Positions 27,529 to 36,137 of a DNA stretch of 38,931 nucleotides are shown one piece after another. This stretch comes from Hyphomicrobiaceae bacterium (lineage in GTDB: Bacteria > Pseudomonadota > Alphaproteobacteria > Rhizobiales > Hyphomicrobiaceae). Within the stretch, counting starts at the first letter, position 1. Every line of letters begins with the position of its first letter. The notes under the pieces are model-generated. The model saw nothing but the letters and a program-made list of their open reading frames with translations, did no database searches and was not told the origin of the DNA. The translations under genes were made by a program, and so were the position numbers. The DNA lies in assembly GCA_023384095.1 (NCBI GenBank), contig JAHDXT010000037.1, forward strand, positions 1 through 38,931, in the 5' to 3' direction.

Positions 27529-28598
27529 GGCGAGGCCCCCCCTTCTGCCCGCTCGGCGAGCAGGCTTGCGAGCGCATGCATCGCCCAGACGAATGCGGCT
27601 ACGGAGAGAAGCCCCAGGCCCGCGAAGGCGAGCATCGTCACGACGAGCGTCAGCGCGAGGGCTGCTGAAACGGTCGGAAGAACGAGCCAGGCCATCTCGA
27701 GCGCCTTGCCCGAGAGGACGGCGACAGACAGCGCGATGAGCCATCCCGGGCCGCGCCGGACCGGCGAGAACAGGAGGAGAAAGGCCGGTGCGAGGGCGAG
27801 CGCTCCGATCGCATATTCGGCGAGCGACCAGACACCACCCGCCCGGCGCTGATACCAGAGCACGTTGCTCGGGAAATTGCCCGACCAGCTGATGAGATAC
27901 TGCATGAAGGCGAAATAGGCCCAGAGCAAGAGCGCCGTCAGCAGAAGGCTGCCGAGGACTACCGTGCTCTCGCTCGGCTCCGCCCGCAGAAGGCGCACGA
28001 GAATGAGCGCGGCCAGCGCGACGGTCGTCTGGATCGACAGGACGTAAAGTCCGAAGCCGGAGGAATGGAACTCGGGGTCGAGTGACATCAGCCAGTCGAT
28101 TACGACCGTCGTGTCGATGAGGACGAAGACGATGAGCCCGGCCGAGGCGACGGGCGTCGACCAATCCCGTCGCCGAACCAGAAGAAACGCGAGCGTGCCC
28201 GAAACCGCGTAAAAGAGGAGCGTCCTGGCGACGAAGAACCACGGCGTGAGATAGTGACCGCGGAAACCTCCTCCGCTCACGCCGCCAACCCAGTCGTAAA
28301 GTGCGGGTAGCCCTGCGAAAATCGGGAGAGCCGCGATGAGCGCGAGCGGCAACAGGAGCAGCGCACTTTCGCCGGCAGGCGCCAGCTCCTCGCGCCAGGC
28401 GCCCGGGATCAGCCGCATCATCATGACGAGGCACAGCGCCCCGATGGGCAGGCTCGTCCAGAACGCGTAGGCCGCCAGCCACCCGCCGAGCGCGCGGGGC
28501 TCGATCGCTGCGAGGGCGAGCGCAAGCACCGAGCTTGCGCCTCCGAGGATGATCATCTCCCGGAGCCAGCGACGGAGCGGGCGCACACGGTCGCTCAC
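27525..28598 (-). CDS. actF: Alternative complex III subunit ActF
   Basis: A 357-residue integral membrane protein with about ten helices, the smaller of the two NrfD/PsrC-like subunits of alternative complex III. It contains the loops expected around helices 1-3 (FWTSLPIGALCLVMMMRLIP) and SLDPEFHSSGFGLY (about 173-186), and FMQYLISWSGNFPSNVLWY (230-248), a hallmark segment of ActF. It should form half of the quinol-side membrane domain together with ActC. The start is GTG at 28598, overlapping the actE stop (GTGA). It has no cofactor motif of its own. Confidence 0.88.
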   Translation of the reverse strand: MSDRVRPLRRWLREMIILGGASSVLALALAAIEPRALGGWLAAYAFWTSLPIGALCLVMMMRLIPGAWREELAPAGESALLLLPLALIAALPIFAGLPALYDWVGGVSGGGFRGHYLTPWFFVARTLLFYAVSGTLAFLLVRRRDWSTPVASAGLIVFVLIDTTVVIDWLMSLDPEFHSSGFGLYVLSIQTTVALAALILVRLLRAEPSESTVVLGSLLLTALLLWAYFAFMQYLISWSGNFPSNVLWYQRRAGGVWSLAEYAIGALALAPAFLLLFSPVRRGPGWLIALSVAVLSGKALEMAWLVLPTVSAALALTLVVTMLAFAGLGLLSVAAFVWAMHALASLLAERAEGGASP

Positions 28599-29128
28599 GG
28601 GGCAACCTCCCCGAGCTTGGCGAGCTCGTCCGGCGAGAGCGCGGCTGCGGGCACATTCTGGCTGATCTGAAGGGCGCGGATGTAGGCGGCAATGGCCCAG
28701 CGGTCTGCGGGTGCGACGCGAGCGGCGTAGGAGTACATGACGCCGTGGCCGCGCGTGATCACGTCGACGAAATGTGAGGACGGGCCTGCGCGCAGGCGCG
28801 AAATATGAAAGCTCGGCGGCCTTGGAAAGCCGCGGGCCGGCACCGTGCCACGACCATGGCCGGAGGCGTCATGGCACGGAGAGCAGTAGATGCCGTAGCG
28901 CTCGCGGCCGCGTTGCAGCAGCTCGAAGCCCATGGCGGGCCTGTTCTCGAGCGCCGCCGACCATGCCGGATCGTCCAGTGCAACGGCCCCCTGGGGTGGG
29001 GCCTGCATCGACTTGCCGTCCGGGAACAGACTGCTGCGCTCGTAAGAGTCATAGCGGGGCTGATGGTCCATGCCGCCACACGCGGCGAGCGCGACCGGGA
29101 TGAGGCAGGCGAGGAGCAGTCGAGTCAT
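28595..29128 (-). CDS. actE: Alternative complex III subunit ActE, mono-haem cytochrome c lipoprotein
   Basis: A 177-residue periplasmic cytochrome c. The signal peptide ends in a lipobox (VALAAC), so Cys17 is probably lipidated and anchors the protein. A single CSPCH (82-86) binds haem c and Met131 (GVMYSYAAR) is the probable sixth ligand. In ACIII this subunit passes electrons from the pentahaem subunit to an acceptor, here probably the cytochrome c domain of the oxidase encoded downstream. The ATG overlaps the actD stop by four bases (29125-29128). Confidence 0.9.
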   Translation of the reverse strand: MTRLLLACLIPVALAACGGMDHQPRYDSYERSSLFPDGKSMQAPPQGAVALDDPAWSAALENRPAMGFELLQRGRERYGIYCSPCHDASGHGRGTVPARGFPRPPSFHISRLRAGPSSHFVDVITRGHGVMYSYAARVAPADRWAIAAYIRALQISQNVPAAALSPDELAKLGEVAP

Positions 29129-29685
29129 TCCGGCTCCTCCGTATGCTCGACGACGTCGATCCGTACCGGCGCAAAGCCCTCGAGAAAGCCGCGGGTTTTC
29201 CCGGGATCGAACATCGCGTCGTTGCTGAAGATGACCAGGAAGAACTTGTCCGCGCTCGCCAGATGGAACGCCTCGACATCGAACAGCGGATGATGAAGCC
29301 GCGGCAGACGGTTGAGCGCGAGCATGCCGCCGATGGCGAAGAGAACCGCGAACAGGACCGTCAGCTCGAACGTGATGAGCATGAAGGCCTGCGTGGCAAT
29401 GAGCGGCCGGCCGCCAATTTCGATCGGGAAAGCGAGGTTCGTATAGACCTGCATTCCGTATCCCACGGCTGCGCCGAAAACGCCGCCGAACAGCGTCAGC
29501 CGAGGCACGCGCCGGTCGCGGAAGCCGAGCTCCTCGGCAAGCCCATCGATGGGAAACGGCGAGTAGGCGTCCATGCGGCGGAAGCCGGCCTCGCGCGCCC
29601 GGCGCACGCTTTCCATGAGGCGTTCCGGGCGATCGAACTCGGCCATGAGACCGAAACTGGGGGTGGTGGGGGCCGGCTCACGCAT
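29125..29685 (-). CDS. actD: Alternative complex III subunit ActD (DUF3341)
   Basis: A 186-residue protein of the DUF3341 type. A soluble N-terminal region starts with GLMAEFDRPERLMESVRRAR (12-31) and the conserved YSPFPIDGL. Two membrane helices follow (about 60-85 and 100-123). The C-terminal soluble region contains FDVEAFHLASADKFFLVIF and a probably periplasmic or cytoplasmic tail. It has no cofactor motif; in solved ACIII structures it packs against ActC and ActF. The ATG has GAGGAG close upstream and overlaps actC by 8 bases. Confidence 0.88.
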   Translation of the reverse strand: MREPAPTTPSFGLMAEFDRPERLMESVRRAREAGFRRMDAYSPFPIDGLAEELGFRDRRVPRLTLFGGVFGAAVGYGMQVYTNLAFPIEIGGRPLIATQAFMLITFELTVLFAVLFAIGGMLALNRLPRLHHPLFDVEAFHLASADKFFLVIFSNDAMFDPGKTRGFLEGFAPVRIDVVEHTEEPE

Positions 29686-31018
29686 CCCGCTCCTCCTCGA
29701 ACAGCGTCTCCTTGACCTCGAAGGAGGAGATGACGGGGAGGAAACGAACGAAGAGCAGGAACGGCACCAGAAAGACGCCGAGCATGCCGGCGAAGAGCGA
29801 CAGCTCCCAGAAGCTCGCGTGATACTCGCCCCAGGACGAGACGAGCCAGTCGCGATAAAGGGAGGTCACGAGCAGCATGTAGCGCTCGAACCACATTCCG
29901 ATCGTCACCGACAGGGCGATCAGGAAGAGGAGAAACGGATTCGTCCGGACCTGCCGGAACCAGAGGAGCTGCAGCGGCAGGAAATTGCCGACGACGGCGC
30001 CCCAGTAGCTCCAGGCGTAGATGCCGGTGAGGCGATCCAGCAGCGTCCCTATCTCCTGCTTTCCGCCGGAATAGAGCGCGTCGAAAACCTCGGCCCAGTA
30101 GCCGTAAGCGGTCATGAGCCCCGTTGCGAGCAGGAAAATGCCGAGGAGATCGAGATGGCGCTCGCGCACGATATCGCCGAGCCCGAGCGCATGACGCAGC
30201 AAGATGGCGATCATCGAGACCACGGCGAAGCCCGAGAACGCGGCGCCCAGAACGAAATAGGGCGGGAACACGGTCGACGCCCACCCGGGGATGGGCCCCG
30301 CCGCGAAGAGCAGCGAGACCTCGGAGTGGACGGAGACGACGAGCGGCACCGCTATGGCTGCCGTGAGCCGGTAGGACTGCCTCCAGCGCGCCCAGTGCCA
30401 GGCCGAGCCGCGCCAGCCGAGCGCTGCAATCCCGTAGAAGACCTGCTGGCGACGCTTCCTGGCGCGGTCACGCACGGCAGCGAGGTCCGGCACGATCCCG
30501 ATGTACCAGAAGAGCAGCGAGACGGTGAGATAGGTGAGGACGGCGAAGAAGTCCCACGTGAGCGGGCTCTTGAACTGCGGCCATATCGTCATCGTGTTGG
30601 GATAGGGCGCAATCCAGTAGAAGAACCAGGGGCGGCCGAGGTGCAGGATGGGGTAGAGCCCGGCGCAGACGACGGCGAACAGCGTCATCGCCTCGGCGAA
30701 ACGGTTGAGCGAGTTGCGCCAGTGCGCATGCAGGAGGAGAAACATCGCCGAGATCAGCGTTCCGGCATGGCCGATGCCGAGAAACCAGATGTAGTTGGAG
30801 ATAGCGATGCCCCAATTGACGGGGATGTTGTTGCCCCACACGCCGACGCCGTACCAGAACAGCACGCCCGCCGAGATGAAGAACATCAGCAGGAGGAGCA
30901 GGGCGAAGCCGAAGCAGATCCACCAGGCAAGCCGGTTGGGATAGTTGAGGGGAATTCGGATGATCTCCTCGCCCACCGCCGCATAGCGGTCGCGAGGTGT
31001 GGCGGCGAGCTCGGTCAT
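29678..31018 (-). CDS. actC: Alternative complex III subunit ActC (NrfD-like quinol-interacting)
   Basis: A 446-residue NrfD/PsrC family membrane protein with about ten helices that contributes the quinol-oxidation site next to ActB. Characteristic segments are NYIWFLGIGHAGTLISAMFL (74-93), HAHWRNSLNRFAEAMTLFAV and HLGRPWFFYWIAPYPN (126-141). The start at 31018 overlaps the actB stop (ATGA) and has GGAGG upstream; the longer in-frame reading runs through actB in the wrong frame. It is co-translated with actB, as expected for the tight ActB-ActC contact. Confidence 0.92.
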   Translation of the reverse strand: MTELAATPRDRYAAVGEEIIRIPLNYPNRLAWWICFGFALLLLLMFFISAGVLFWYGVGVWGNNIPVNWGIAISNYIWFLGIGHAGTLISAMFLLLHAHWRNSLNRFAEAMTLFAVVCAGLYPILHLGRPWFFYWIAPYPNTMTIWPQFKSPLTWDFFAVLTYLTVSLLFWYIGIVPDLAAVRDRARKRRQQVFYGIAALGWRGSAWHWARWRQSYRLTAAIAVPLVVSVHSEVSLLFAAGPIPGWASTVFPPYFVLGAAFSGFAVVSMIAILLRHALGLGDIVRERHLDLLGIFLLATGLMTAYGYWAEVFDALYSGGKQEIGTLLDRLTGIYAWSYWGAVVGNFLPLQLLWFRQVRTNPFLLFLIALSVTIGMWFERYMLLVTSLYRDWLVSSWGEYHASFWELSLFAGMLGVFLVPFLLFVRFLPVISSFEVKETLFEEERDA

Positions 31019-33993
31019 TCCATTCCGCCCTCCTCGTCGGAGCGCGCCGTCTCGATGCGCGCGAGATAGGTCGTGCGCGGCCAGGTGTTGGCTTCCTCGA
31101 GAAGGCTGTAGTTGCGCGGGCTGGCCTTGCGGCGGCTGACCTCGCTTTGGTCGTCGATGATGTCGCCGAAGGTGATCGCCCGCGTCGGACAGGCCTGCTG
31201 GCAGGCGGTCCTGACCTCGCCGTCGCGGATGGGCCGCCCCGCAATCTTGGCGGCGATCCGCGCCTCGCTGATGCGCTGCACGCAATACGTGCACTTTTCC
31301 ATGACGCCGCGGCTGCGGACCGTGACGTCCGGATTGCGCATGGCGCGAATCGGTTCCGGATCGTCGCCGGTATAGTCGTACCAGTTGAAGCGGCGGACCT
31401 TGTAGGGGCAGTACGACGAGCAGGTGCGCGTGCCGACGCAGCGGTTGTAGACCTGCAGGTTCAGGCCGTCGAAGCTGTGCACGGCGGCATTCACCGGGCA
31501 GCCCATCTCGCAGGGCGCCTGCTCGCAGTGCATGCAGGGCACCGGCTGGAAGTGGGACTTCGGATCTGCCGGATCGCCCTCGTGATAGAGATCGACGCGC
31601 AGCCAGTGCATCTCGCGGCCTTGCGCTACCAGGCTCTTGCCGACGACCGGCACGTTGTTCTCGGCGACGCAGGCGACGACGCAGGCATTGCAGCCGATGC
31701 AGAGATCGAGGTCGATCGCCATGCCCCAGGAGGGGCTGTCCCACTGTCGTGGTGGATAGAACGTGGGCTGGCGGGGACGCGGCTGGCCGGTCTCCTGGCC
31801 CGGCGTGGCGCCCCGCTTCGCCGCCTCGAAATCGGAAGCGTCGACCGTGCGCACGAAATCGAAGCCGTCCATCGCCTGGTGGCGCTGCGTGCTCGCGACC
31901 TCCAGCTTCGCACCTGTCGCCCTGATCGCCGCGCCGCCGAGACGCCAGGGCGAATCGCGCAGGCGGATGGCGAAGGCGTCGTAGCCGAGCCCCTCGGCGA
32001 CACGCCCCGCGCGCCTCCGGCCGTAGCCGAGCGTGAGGGCCACCGTATCCGTTTCCTGGCCGGGATGGATCCAGGCGGGGCCGGTGATGGTCCGGCCTCC
32101 GGCCGTCAGCGCCACCTCATCGCCGTTGGCGAGGCCACGGTGCTTGGCGAGCTGCGGGCTCACCAGGATTACGTTGTCCCAGGTCACCTTCGTCAGGGGC
32201 TTCGGCGTCTCCTGCAGCCAGGCGTTGTTGGCGAAGCGGCCGTCCCATATCGTCGGATCCGGCCGCAGGACTACGGTCAAGCCCTCCGTTCTGGGCTCGT
32301 CCGGCGGCGAGACCGTTCGGCCGGCGACCGTGGGCGTGACGAAGGGCGCGGCGCTCTCCGGCACGAATCCGCGCACGAGCGCATCGCGCCAGCGCACCTC
32401 GAGCTGGTCGCCCCACAGCGCCCGCCAGGTCGCCTGCACGCTCTCGAGGTCGGAGGCCGTCTTACCCGAGATGTTGCCGAGAACGGCATGAAGCGGGCGC
32501 ACTGCATAAAGCGGCCGGATCAGCGGCTGTATGAGGCTCACCGTGCCGTCCACCGCACGCGCATCGCTCCAGCTCTCGAGCTCGTGCGCAAGCGGCGAGT
32601 GCCAATGGCACAGGCTCGCCGTCTCGTCGTAATAGAGCCCGGCGTGCAGCCGGAACGGCACCGTCTCCATGGCTGCCCTGAAATCTACGTCAGCTGGCAT
32701 CGCATAGGCCGGGTTGGCGCCGATGATCGCCAGTGTCGTCACGCGCCCGGCGGCCATGTCTCCGGCGAGCGCCTCGGCCGACCGCAGGCCGTCGGCCGGC
32801 AGCGATACCGGCTCGGTGAACCGCAGCGTGGCGCCGAGAGCCCCGATGCGCTCGTTGACAATCAGCCCGAGCGCCTGGGTCTCCGGGTCATGGTGAGTGC
32901 CCAACGTAAACAGCGCCCGGCCCGGGCGGGCACGAAGGGCGGCGACGGCGCGGCCGATCCAGCCCCTCTCCCGCTCCGCAAGCTCCGGGGCGCTCGCCGT
33001 CTCGACCCCCAGGGCATGCGCGACGGCCTGAGCCAGAGCTGCAATTCGTGAATGGGATGCGATGAAGCGGTCGCCGGCCATCGACCCCGTGATCGACGGC
33101 GTCGGCTCGGCGACGAAGAGGCGACATTCTCCCTCGCCCTGCTGGAACGCGCGTCGGCGCTCCGACCAGCGGCGGCCGTGCACGGCCTGCCGCGGCCCGG
33201 GGCCGAGGATATCGTCGTCGAGGCTGACGATGAGCTCAGCTTGATCGAGCATCAGATGACGGTCGAGCGGCCGCCCGAATACGCGTTGCGTGGCGTTCGC
33301 CGCCAGGTCGTCGTTGACGGGCTCCAGCGCATGCCACCGCGCCTCCGGCCAGCGTTGGAGGAGCGCGTCGATCTGGCGGACGAGCGTGGGCGAGGTGACG
33401 GCCCCTGTCAGCAGCCTGAAACCCTCGCCGCGCCGACGCTCGACCTCGGCCATACGGCTGCTCATCGCCGCGTCGAGCGCGCTCCAGGTCGCCGGCCGCC
33501 CGAGGTGGCGGGGCGATTGCGAACGGTCGGGATCGTAGAGCCCGATGAGCGAGGCCTGAAGGAATGCATCCGTGGCGCCTCGCGTGGCGGGATGGGCGGG
33601 ATTGCCCTCCAGCTTCACCGGCCGCCCGACATGGGTCTTGCCGAGCGCTGGCAATGCGAAGCCCGCGAGGGTGACGGCGGTGGCATACCATTTCGGCCTG
33701 CCGGGAACGACGTGCTCGGGCGCTTCGACATAAGGGAGCGCGGCCTCGTCCGCCTCGCCGCTGCAGCCCGTCAGCCCGGCGAGCGCCAGCGAGGCCGCCA
33801 TGACCTTCAACAGGGCGCGGCGGTCGACGTCGAAAGGTCCCGGGGCAAGGGCCGGGAACTCGGCCTCGAGGTAGGCCCGGAAGGCCGGCGTTCCGGCAAG
33901 CTCGTCGAGGCTGCGCCAGAACGAGCGTCCGGACTTGCCCTTCAGGCCGGCGCGGATGATCTCGGCCGGACGGGATTGCCTTGCATTCGCCAT
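31015..33993 (-). CDS. actB: Alternative complex III subunit ActB (molybdopterin-family fold fused to iron-sulfur domain)
   Basis: A 992-residue fusion. The N terminus has a Tat-like motif (DRRALLKVMAASLALAG, about 57-73) ending near TGC. A molybdopterin-oxidoreductase-like domain follows (about 100-740), which in ACIII holds no cofactor. The C-terminal ferredoxin domain is NrfC-like: CIGCNACVVAC (765-775), CMHCEQAPCEMGC, CVGTRTCSSYC and CTYCVQ with ACQQACPTRA, enough cysteines for three [4Fe-4S] and one [3Fe-4S] clusters. Electrons from quinol at ActC pass through these to the haems of ActA. The size matches Rhodothermus marinus ActB (about 1040). The gene starts 4 bases after actA. Confidence 0.94.
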   Translation of the reverse strand: MANARQSRPAEIIRAGLKGKSGRSFWRSLDELAGTPAFRAYLEAEFPALAPGPFDVDRRALLKVMAASLALAGLTGCSGEADEAALPYVEAPEHVVPGRPKWYATAVTLAGFALPALGKTHVGRPVKLEGNPAHPATRGATDAFLQASLIGLYDPDRSQSPRHLGRPATWSALDAAMSSRMAEVERRRGEGFRLLTGAVTSPTLVRQIDALLQRWPEARWHALEPVNDDLAANATQRVFGRPLDRHLMLDQAELIVSLDDDILGPGPRQAVHGRRWSERRRAFQQGEGECRLFVAEPTPSITGSMAGDRFIASHSRIAALAQAVAHALGVETASAPELAERERGWIGRAVAALRARPGRALFTLGTHHDPETQALGLIVNERIGALGATLRFTEPVSLPADGLRSAEALAGDMAAGRVTTLAIIGANPAYAMPADVDFRAAMETVPFRLHAGLYYDETASLCHWHSPLAHELESWSDARAVDGTVSLIQPLIRPLYAVRPLHAVLGNISGKTASDLESVQATWRALWGDQLEVRWRDALVRGFVPESAAPFVTPTVAGRTVSPPDEPRTEGLTVVLRPDPTIWDGRFANNAWLQETPKPLTKVTWDNVILVSPQLAKHRGLANGDEVALTAGGRTITGPAWIHPGQETDTVALTLGYGRRRAGRVAEGLGYDAFAIRLRDSPWRLGGAAIRATGAKLEVASTQRHQAMDGFDFVRTVDASDFEAAKRGATPGQETGQPRPRQPTFYPPRQWDSPSWGMAIDLDLCIGCNACVVACVAENNVPVVGKSLVAQGREMHWLRVDLYHEGDPADPKSHFQPVPCMHCEQAPCEMGCPVNAAVHSFDGLNLQVYNRCVGTRTCSSYCPYKVRRFNWYDYTGDDPEPIRAMRNPDVTVRSRGVMEKCTYCVQRISEARIAAKIAGRPIRDGEVRTACQQACPTRAITFGDIIDDQSEVSRRKASPRNYSLLEEANTWPRTTYLARIETARSDEEGGME

Positions 33994-33997
33994 TCCG

Positions 33998-34666
33998 TCA
34001 CCTGTGACAGATGTTGCAGTCGTCGAGCTTCGAAGGCTCGATGCCGTAAGCTTTCACCGCCAGGTCGCCGTAGAGCCTGTGCTCCTCCGGACGCCGGTTC
34101 CAGTCCGACCAGTCCATGCGGGTCACCTGCTCGGGAGGACGCAGGTGGGGCGCCGGATTGCGATGGCATTCGAGGCACCACCCCATCTGAAACGGCTTGG
34201 CGCGCACCGTCAGCGGCATCCGGTCGATCCGGCCATGGCAGGTGACGCACGGGACGCCGCGGGCGACATGAATGGCGTGGTTGAAATAGACGTAGTCGGG
34301 CAGGCGAGCGACCCGCTGCCAGGCGATCGGCCTGCCGGAGGCCAGGCTGTCGCGCACCGGCGCTAGCATCGGAGCACCGGTCCAGACCTGGGAGTGGCAG
34401 GTCATGCAGACATGCGTGGCCGGCAGCCCGGCATGCTTGCTCACCTCGACGGTCGTGTGGCAGTAGCGGCAGTCGATCCCCAAGCCGCCGACATGGTGCT
34501 CGTGGCTGAACGGCACCGGCTGGTGCCGCACCCAGCCGACCAGCGTGGCGTAGCTCGAGTCCATGTAGCCTCCGACGAGCAGACCGGCGCCGAGGACGGC
34601 GAGCACGACGAGCAGGAGCGCGGCCCTCAATCGCGTGTCAGCGGACGCCGTAAAGATCTGCGGCAT
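33998..34666 (-). CDS. actA: Alternative complex III subunit ActA, pentahaem cytochrome c
   Basis: A 222-residue cytochrome anchored by an N-terminal uncleaved helix (about 14-33). Five CxxCH motifs are present: CRYCH (66-70), CMTCH (87-91), CVTCH (140-144), CLECH (164-168) and CNICH (217-221), with many additional histidines as sixth ligands. This haem count and topology match ActA of alternative complex III. It opens the twelve-gene operon. The promoter must lie in the 217-base gap shared with the carboxypeptidase gene, but I could not identify a convincing minus-strand site. Confidence 0.94.
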   Translation of the reverse strand: MPQIFTASADTRLRAALLLVVLAVLGAGLLVGGYMDSSYATLVGWVRHQPVPFSHEHHVGGLGIDCRYCHTTVEVSKHAGLPATHVCMTCHSQVWTGAPMLAPVRDSLASGRPIAWQRVARLPDYVYFNHAIHVARGVPCVTCHGRIDRMPLTVRAKPFQMGWCLECHRNPAPHLRPPEQVTRMDWSDWNRRPEEHRLYGDLAVKAYGIEPSKLDDCNICHR

Positions 34667-34815
34667 GGGAGTTGCCCACGCGTTCGAGAGCCGGTTTCAA
34701 CTGGAACACACTGGCAGGGTAGAAGTTGCATGCCGACCGGCGGTCGAGCGCGCGGCCCGGCACGGGCAATCGGCCCGACTTTATCCCTGGTCCCGAAAAA
34801 ATGGCGCAGACGGCA

Positions 34816-34845
34816 TTGACGAGCCGGGGGGGCAGACGTGATAGT
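34816..34845 (+). promoter_or_regulatory. Sigma70-like promoter for the carboxypeptidase-tmk-holB unit
   Basis: TTGACG (34816-34821) and GATAGT (34840-34845) are 18 bases apart, matching 5 of 6 and 4 of 6 positions. A start near 34852 leaves a leader of about 32 bases before the ATG at 34884. Confidence 0.45.
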
Positions 34846-34883
34846 TTTTGCAGGTCAGGCCGCGGCGAGCAGACTGGAGAGCT

Positions 34884-36086
34884 ATGACTTCACCTTCGCT
34901 GCCGAAGCGATCGATGTTGCCGAGCCGCTGGGTTCTGCTCGCGCTGGCTGTCATCACGGCATGGGCCTTCGCCAGCCGGTCCGGCCTGGCGCAGGGCACC
35001 GCCTTCACGACACAGGCCAGGCAGGCGATCCTGATCGACGCCGACACCAGCGCCGTCCTCCTCCAGCACAACGCCGACGAGCTCATGCATCCGGCCAGCA
35101 TGAGCAAGCTGATGACCCTGGTCATGATGTTCAGGGCCATCAAGGCGGGCCAGCTCAAGATGGAGGACGAGTTCCTGATGAGCGTCAACGCCTGGCGCAG
35201 GGGCGGCGCGCCGTCGGGCACTTCGGCCATGATGGTGCCGGTCGGCAGCAAGGCGACCATCTCCGATCTGCTGCAGGGCATCATCGTCCAGTCGGGCAAC
35301 GACGCGGCGATCGCCGTGGCCGAGAACATGGCCGGGTCGGAGGATGCCTTTGCCCAGCTCATGACCGCGTACGGGCGCGAGCTCGGACTGAAGTCGACCA
35401 CGTTCAAGAATGCCACCGGGCTCCATCACGCGGAGCACCTGACGACGGCGCGCGACCTTGCGCTTCTAGCCCAGCACATCATCCGGGAATACCCGGACTT
35501 CTACAGGATGTTCGCGCAGCCGGACTTCCGCTACCGCAAGCACCGGTTCGTCAACCGCAATCCGCTGCTGTCGGCCGACCTGGGCGTCGATGGGCTGAAG
35601 ACGGGCTACATCAAGGAGGGCGGCTATGGCATGGTGGCCTCCGCCAAGCAGGGCGAGCGGCGGCTGATCGTCGTCGTCAACGGGCTGCCGACGGCGGCGA
35701 GACGGCGGGAGGAGGCGGCGCGGGTCCTCGAGTGGGGGTTCCGCAGCTTCACCGAGTTCAGGATTTTCGACGAAGGCGAGGTGGTCGGGCGCGCGCGCGT
35801 GTGGGGCGGCAGCCAGTTCTACCTCCCGCTCACGGGAGACGGCGACGTCAGCGTGCTGCTGCCGCGGGCCGCGGCGGGCCAGCGGCTCAGGGCCGAGATC
35901 ATCTACAACAGTCCGCTGAAGCCGCCGATCAGGAAGGGCGACGCCGTCGCCAGGCTGCGGGTCACGAGCGCCATGAACACGACCAACGAGGTACCGCTCT
36001 ACGCTGCCCAGGACATCGCGGCGGCCGGCACCATGCGCCGCGGCCTTGACTCGCTCGCCTATATGGCCTTCCGCTGGATCCCCTGA
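34884..36086 (+). CDS. D-alanyl-D-alanine carboxypeptidase (penicillin-binding protein)
   Basis: A 400-residue S11-family peptidase that trims the terminal D-alanine of peptidoglycan stem peptides in the periplasm. A signal peptide or anchor is at about 11-38 (RWVLLALAVITAWAFA, then GLAQG). The three active-site motifs are visible: SxxK as SMSKLM, SxN as SGN (VQSGNDAAIA) and KTG (GLKTGYIKEGGYGM). The C-terminal beta-domain (PBP5-like, about 285-400) ends in AYMAFRWIP without an obvious amphipathic membrane helix. The ATG at 34884 has GGAG 4 bases upstream; an upstream in-frame TTG at 34848 is unlikely. It precedes tmk by 51 bases, the usual alphaproteobacterial order. Confidence 0.92.
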   Translation: MTSPSLPKRSMLPSRWVLLALAVITAWAFASRSGLAQGTAFTTQARQAILIDADTSAVLLQHNADELMHPASMSKLMTLVMMFRAIKAGQLKMEDEFLMSVNAWRRGGAPSGTSAMMVPVGSKATISDLLQGIIVQSGNDAAIAVAENMAGSEDAFAQLMTAYGRELGLKSTTFKNATGLHHAEHLTTARDLALLAQHIIREYPDFYRMFAQPDFRYRKHRFVNRNPLLSADLGVDGLKTGYIKEGGYGMVASAKQGERRLIVVVNGLPTAARRREEAARVLEWGFRSFTEFRIFDEGEVVGRARVWGGSQFYLPLTGDGDVSVLLPRAAAGQRLRAEIIYNSPLKPPIRKGDAVARLRVTSAMNTTNEVPLYAAQDIAAAGTMRRGLDSLAYMAFRWIP

Positions 36087-36137
36087 AGCGCCCTCCTGCC
36101 GCGGGCCGGGCGCGCCAAGCGCGAGAGAGACCGTGCC

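Noticed and set aside
29573-31069. Long plus-strand frame opposite actC and actD
   Set aside because: Its composition is the typical charged antisense pattern, and the opposite strand carries well-supported ActC and ActD.
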